DNA of 16,023 bases from Candidatus Parcubacteria bacterium (GTDB taxonomy: Bacteria; Patescibacteriota; Minisyncoccia; Phycocordibacterales; UBA6065). Shown here in pieces: positions 12,935 to 16,023 of this stretch; the stretch's first letter is position 1, and each line of letters begins with the position of its first letter. Under the pieces are notes generated by a model, which saw only the letters and a list, made by a program, of their open reading frames with translations, searched no databases and was not told the origin of the DNA. Made by a program: the position numbers and the translations under genes. The stretch spans positions 1-16,023 of the forward strand of contig JAIFWQ010000003.1 of the NCBI GenBank assembly GCA_019661795.1, read 5' to 3'.

Positions 12935-13381
12935 ATGCAAACCCACGATCTCAAACGAAAGACCCCTAACTATAAAGCAGCCCAGGTAGGCCGAGGCGGC
13001 AAGCGCGGCAAGACCTCCGGCCGCGGAACGAAAGGCCAGGACTCGCGTTCCGGCCACAAGAAGCGCCCTGAATTGAGGGACTTCATCAAACGCATCCCGA
13101 AGCTCCGCGGCCAGGGTAAGAGCGGCGCTCTCAATTCCTTCGTGCCGAGGGCCGTTCCGGTGCCTCTTTCCGCTCTCGAGAAGAATTTCAAGGCGGGCGA
13201 CCGCGTAGAGCCGAAGTCGCTTCTCAAAAAAGGCCTCATCGAGATGATCAACGGCAATTTCCCTCGCGTGAAGATCCTCGGAGACGGGGAAGTCACCATC
13301 AAGCTCGTCATATCGGGCGTCGAGGTGTCCGCTTCGGCGAAAGCCAAGCTTGAAAAGGCCGGCGGAACGGTGCATGCTTAG
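12935..13381 (+). CDS. rplO: 50S ribosomal protein L15 (uL15)
   Basis: L15 is a late-assembly 50S protein with a long basic N-terminal arm. The arm is visible as VGRGGKRGKTSGRGTKGQDS with RSGHKKRPELRDFIKRIPKL. The folded part has NSFVPRAVPVPLSALEKNF, PKSLLKKGLIEMINGNFPRV and KILGDGEVTIKLVISGVEVS, and it ends AKAKLEKAGGTVHA. The 148 residues match the family. Its position directly before secY is standard, but L30 would normally stand between S5 and L15. The spacer AAACCGCC leads straight into the ATG with no Shine-Dalgarno motif. Confidence 0.97.
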   Translation: MQTHDLKRKTPNYKAAQVGRGGKRGKTSGRGTKGQDSRSGHKKRPELRDFIKRIPKLRGQGKSGALNSFVPRAVPVPLSALEKNFKAGDRVEPKSLLKKGLIEMINGNFPRVKILGDGEVTIKLVISGVEVSASAKAKLEKAGGTVHA

Positions 13382-13399
13382 GCTGTCCCTCCAAACCGC

Positions 13400-14671
13400 A
13401 TGAACGCATTTTTCGAAAAACTCTCCCACGTATTCCGCGACAAGGGCTTGCGCAAGCGCATCCTTTTCGCCGTTGTCGCCCTCGTCGTCTTCAGGCTCCT
13501 CACCACGATCCCGATCCCGGGCATCGACACGGCGAAACTGGCGTCGCTTTTCGCCAATAGCCAGTTCCTCGGCCTCCTCAACATATTCTCCGGCGGCGGC
13601 CTTTCCAATCTTTCGATCGTCATGCTCGGCGTCGGCCCGTACATCACCGCGTCGATCATCATGAACCTCCTCACGATCATGTCGCCGAGGCTCAAGGCCA
13701 TATATCAGGAAGAAGGCGAGGCGGGCAGGGCTAAATTCGCCCAGTATTCGCGCAGGCTCGCTCTGCCTCTCGCCCTCATCCAGGCATTCTCTTTCATAGT
13801 CATATTCCAGAGGCAGGGCATCATCGCGGACCTCACCCCGATGTCGCTCCTCCTCAACGTATCCATCATCGCCGCAGGCTCGATGTTCCTCATGTGGCTC
13901 GGCGAGCTCATCACGGAGTTCGGTCTCGGCAACGGCACGTCTCTCATCATATTCGCCGGCATCGTATCGCGCCTTCCGCAGGGCATATCCGGCGCTTTGG
14001 CGTCGTATGATCCGAGCCAGCTTCCTATATATGTCGCCGTGCTCGCCCTCGCTCTCGTCGTCATCTACGGCGTCGTCGTCGTGACCGAAGCCGAGAGGCC
14101 GATCCCCGTCACCTACGCCAAGCAGGTGCGCGGCATGAAAGTCTACGGCGGCGTATCGACATATCTTCCTCTGCGCCTCAACCAGGCGGGCGTCATTCCG
14201 ATCATATTCGCCCTTTCTATCCTTCTTTTCCCGCAGATGGCGTTCAACTTCCTGGCGGCATCGGCGAATCCGGCGCTCAAGCACATATCGTCCGTCGGGC
14301 TCTCTCTCATCAACACGGCATGGCTCTATAATTCCGTCTATTTCCTCCTCGTCTTTGTCTTCACCTACTTCTACACGGCGGTGACGTTCGATCCGCTCCA
14401 GATATCGGAGAATCTCCAGAAGTCCGGCGCGTTCATCCCCGGCGTCCGTCCGGGACAGTCGACGGCTGAATACCTTTCGAAGATCGTCACGCGCATCACG
14501 CTCGTCGGCGCGCTCTTCCTCGGCGTGATCGCGGTCCTGCCTCTCATATTGAAATCGGTCTCCGGCATAACCACGCTCGCCATCGGCGGCACGGCCCTTC
14601 TCATCGTCGTATCCGTCGTCCTCGACGTGGTGAAAAAGCTCGACGCGCAGGTATCGATGAGGGAATATTAA
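13400..14671 (+). CDS. secY: Protein translocase subunit SecY
   Basis: SecY is the membrane channel of the Sec system. The 423 residues hold about ten hydrophobic helices, from RILFAVVALVVFRLLTTIPI to TALLIVVSVVLDVV. Family landmarks are the plug region FSGGGLSNLSIVMLGVGPYI followed by TASIIMNLLT, then EEGEAGRAKFAQYSRRLALP, GNGTSLIIFAGI, EAERPIPVTYAKQ, and LPLRLNQAGVIPIIFA. Near the end, FIPGVRPGQSTAEYLSKIVT precedes the last helices. The ATG at 13400 is 18 bp after rplO and the spacer TCCCTCCAAACCGC contains no Shine-Dalgarno motif. A strong terminator begins 4 bp after the stop and ends the unit. Confidence 0.98.
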   Translation: MNAFFEKLSHVFRDKGLRKRILFAVVALVVFRLLTTIPIPGIDTAKLASLFANSQFLGLLNIFSGGGLSNLSIVMLGVGPYITASIIMNLLTIMSPRLKAIYQEEGEAGRAKFAQYSRRLALPLALIQAFSFIVIFQRQGIIADLTPMSLLLNVSIIAAGSMFLMWLGELITEFGLGNGTSLIIFAGIVSRLPQGISGALASYDPSQLPIYVAVLALALVVIYGVVVVTEAERPIPVTYAKQVRGMKVYGGVSTYLPLRLNQAGVIPIIFALSILLFPQMAFNFLAASANPALKHISSVGLSLINTAWLYNSVYFLLVFVFTYFYTAVTFDPLQISENLQKSGAFIPGVRPGQSTAEYLSKIVTRITLVGALFLGVIAVLPLILKSVSGITTLAIGGTALLIVVSVVLDVVKKLDAQVSMREY

Positions 14672-14675
14672 AAAG

Positions 14676-14709
14676 AAGGCCGCCCGGGCTCCAAGCCGGG
14701 CGGTTTTTT
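14676..14709 (+). terminator. Intrinsic terminator after secY
   Basis: CCGCCCGG (14680-14687) pairs with CCGGGCGG (14696-14703), and GAAGG before it can extend the stem with the T-run TTTTTT (14704-14709). It separates secY from adk, which are usually cotranscribed. Confidence 0.93.
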
Positions 14710-14732
14710 CGTTTTTAGGCTACACTATCGGA

Positions 14733-15341
14733 ATGGATCCCACGACAGTCATATTCTTCGGCAAGTCCGGAGCAGGCAAAGGCACCCAGGCGGTGCTTCT
14801 TATAAAGACGCTCGAAAGGCTCGATGCGGCCAAAAAGGCGCTCTATGTCGAGACGGGCCAGAGATTCCGTAATTTCGTCGAGACCAGCCCTTCGTTCATC
14901 GCTACGAAAACCAAAGAAGTCATGATGGCGGGCAAATTCATGCCGCCTTTCATGCCGATCTGGAATTGGACAGGGCTCCTCATCGACGAGCTTAAGACCG
15001 GCACCGAGCATCTCGTATTCGACGGCGTCTGCCGCCAGCCCGAAGAGGCGCCCATTCTCGACGGCGCCCTGCAGTTTTTGGGCCGCGGCAAGCCGATCGT
15101 CATACTCCTCGACGCGCACCATGAAGAAGTGACGAAGCGCCTTTTAAAGCGCGGCAGGTTCGACGACAAGCACGACAAGATCGCAGAACGGCTCCGCGAA
15201 TTCGAAAAAGGCGCCATGCCGTCGGTGAATTACTTTAAAAAGAGCCCTCATTGCAAATTCGTCACGGTCGATGGCAATCAGTCCATAGAAAAAGTGCACG
15301 AGGACGTGCTCAGGGCGCTCGGCATACACGGAAGGATGTAG
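14733..15341 (+). CDS. adk: Adenylate kinase-like nucleoside monophosphate kinase
   Basis: The likely reaction is AMP + ATP to 2 ADP in the cytoplasm. The P-loop is GKSGAGKGTQ (residues 10-19). YVETGQRFRNFV is the AMP-binding segment (usual: ISTGDMLRA). VFDGVCRQPEEAPIL stands where most have DGFPRTxxQA. The segment KRLLKRGRFDDKHDKIAERL keeps the R-x-R-x-DD pattern around a very short lid, with no zinc-binding Cys cluster. The 202 residues fit the short form. Position after secY and before map supports adk, but the GFPR to GVCR change and the altered AMP segment leave room for another monophosphate specificity. The adk unit lies behind a terminator; TACACT at 14721 may be a -10 box, but I find no -35. 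Confidence 0.85.
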   Translation: MDPTTVIFFGKSGAGKGTQAVLLIKTLERLDAAKKALYVETGQRFRNFVETSPSFIATKTKEVMMAGKFMPPFMPIWNWTGLLIDELKTGTEHLVFDGVCRQPEEAPILDGALQFLGRGKPIVILLDAHHEEVTKRLLKRGRFDDKHDKIAERLREFEKGAMPSVNYFKKSPHCKFVTVDGNQSIEKVHEDVLRALGIHGRM

Positions 15342-15348
15342 AAATACG

Positions 15349-16023
15349 ATGGCCGTAAAGATCAAAACCAAAGAAGACATAGAGATCCTCCGCGAAGGAG
15401 GCAGGAGGCACGCGTTCATATTGAACGAGGTCGCCAAAGCCGTCGCGCCCGGCGTTTCGACCAAGACGCTCGACGACATCGCGGCGCGGCTGATAACCGA
15501 AGGCGGCGACACGGCGGCATTCCTCGGCTACAAACCCTACGGCGCCAAGCGCCCGTATCCGGCGAGCCTCTGCGTGTCGGTGAACGACGCGGTCGTTCAC
15601 GGCATACCGAACGAAGAGCCGTACATTCTCCAGGAAGGCGATATCGCGTCCCTCGACCTTGGGCTTGTCCATCGCGGGCTCGTCACGGATATGGCGATCA
15701 CCGTTCCCGTCGGCGCGATCGACGCCGAAGCGAAAGAACTGATACAGACGACCAAGTCCGCCCTTGAAAAAGGCATCAAGGCCGCCAAACCCGGCCATAC
15801 GACGGGCCACATCGGCGAAGCGGTAGAATCGCTCGTCGCTCCGCTCGGCTACGGCATCGTCCAAGAGCTCGCAGGCCACGGCGTCGGCTATAGCGTCCAC
15901 GAGGATCCGTACGTGCCGAACTACGGAACGGCGGGCGAAGGCGAACCTCTCGTCCCGGGCATGGTCATCGCCATAGAGCCGATCTTGAACGAAGGCACGG
16001 AAAAGATATTTCTCTCCTCTTCC
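15349..16023 (+). CDS. map: Methionine aminopeptidase type I, 3' end cut off by window edge
   Basis: This enzyme removes the initiator Met from new proteins. The frame is open from the ATG at 15349 to the window end (225 residues), so the last 20-30 residues are missing. It starts MAVKIKTKEDIEILREGGRR. Metal ligands and active-site residues are recognisable: His of VVHGIP, Asp of SLDLG and Asp of VTDMA (11 residues apart), His of GHGVG, and Glu of AIEPIL. The last metal-binding Glu lies beyond the edge. GHGVGYSVHEDPYVPNYG is the family signature (usual: GHGIGxxxHExPxxxNYG). It begins 7 bp after the adk stop and is likely cotranscribed with it. Confidence 0.96.
   Translation, partial: MAVKIKTKEDIEILREGGRRHAFILNEVAKAVAPGVSTKTLDDIAARLITEGGDTAAFLGYKPYGAKRPYPASLCVSVNDAVVHGIPNEEPYILQEGDIASLDLGLVHRGLVTDMAITVPVGAIDAEAKELIQTTKSALEKGIKAAKPGHTTGHIGEAVESLVAPLGYGIVQELAGHGVGYSVHEDPYVPNYGTAGEGEPLVPGMVIAIEPILNEGTEKIFLSSS

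Noticed and set aside
12284..14284. A 666-codon minus-strand ORF opposite L15 and secY
   Set aside because: It is antisense to well-supported genes, its protein is a low-complexity Arg/Glu/Asp/His-rich mix, and it arises because the real genes avoid TTA, CTA and TCA codons, which are the antisense stops.
14704..14732. Promoter for adk (TACACT at 14721-14726)
   Set aside because: No -35 box lies 16-18 bp upstream, and the position would leave essentially no leader before the ATG; a leaderless start is possible but unsupported.

Overview
The window is a ribosomal-protein and translation-factor gene block from a bacterium of moderately high G+C content. It most likely belongs to the Candidate Phyla Radiation (Patescibacteria, Parcubacteria-like). 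Three things point there. L30 is missing between S5 and L15, a published hallmark of CPR ribosomes. S3, L2 and EF-Tu read as Parcubacteria-type sequences, which is recognition from memory and not a search. Many ribosomal proteins also carry unusual tails. All genes I accept lie on the + strand; the long minus-strand ORFs are codon-bias shadows.

Layout. 3-1466 is the 3' two-thirds of fusA (EF-G). 1469-3258 is a tuf-rpsJ unit with its own sigma-70-type promoter and a strong terminator. 3289-4245 is an insertion into the classical S10 operon: a 100-residue protein of unknown function with promoter, Shine-Dalgarno site and terminator, then an ORF6N-domain gene of different base composition. 4269-7112 is rplC-rplD-rplW-rplB with promoter and terminator. 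7132-10591 is rpsS-rplV-rpsC-rplP-rpsQ-rplN-rplX-rplE, with no rpmC (L29) between L16 and S17. 10606-14709 is rpsN-rpsH-rplF-rplR-rpsE-rplO-secY, again with its own promoter and terminator and no rpmD (L30). 14733-16023 is adk and the start of map, which runs off the window.

The genes form the usual str-S10-spc gene order for making ribosomes, elongation factors, the Sec channel, adenylate kinase and methionine aminopeptidase. It is cut into separate transcription units by visible promoters and terminators. Most leaders hold a hairpin followed by a T-run just after the predicted start of transcription, which looks like attenuation.

The most notable points are these. EF-Tu has a rewritten switch I: the almost universal RGITI is replaced by KVVTI. 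None of the ribosomal-protein genes has a Shine-Dalgarno motif; instead they have A/C-rich spacers, often ending CGCC-ATG. L29 is missing, while the tunnel-exit neighbours L23 and L22 are extended and L24 is short. There is also a perfect 11-bp-arm palindrome inside the ORF6N gene. I saw no tRNA, rRNA, CRISPR array or insertion sequence.
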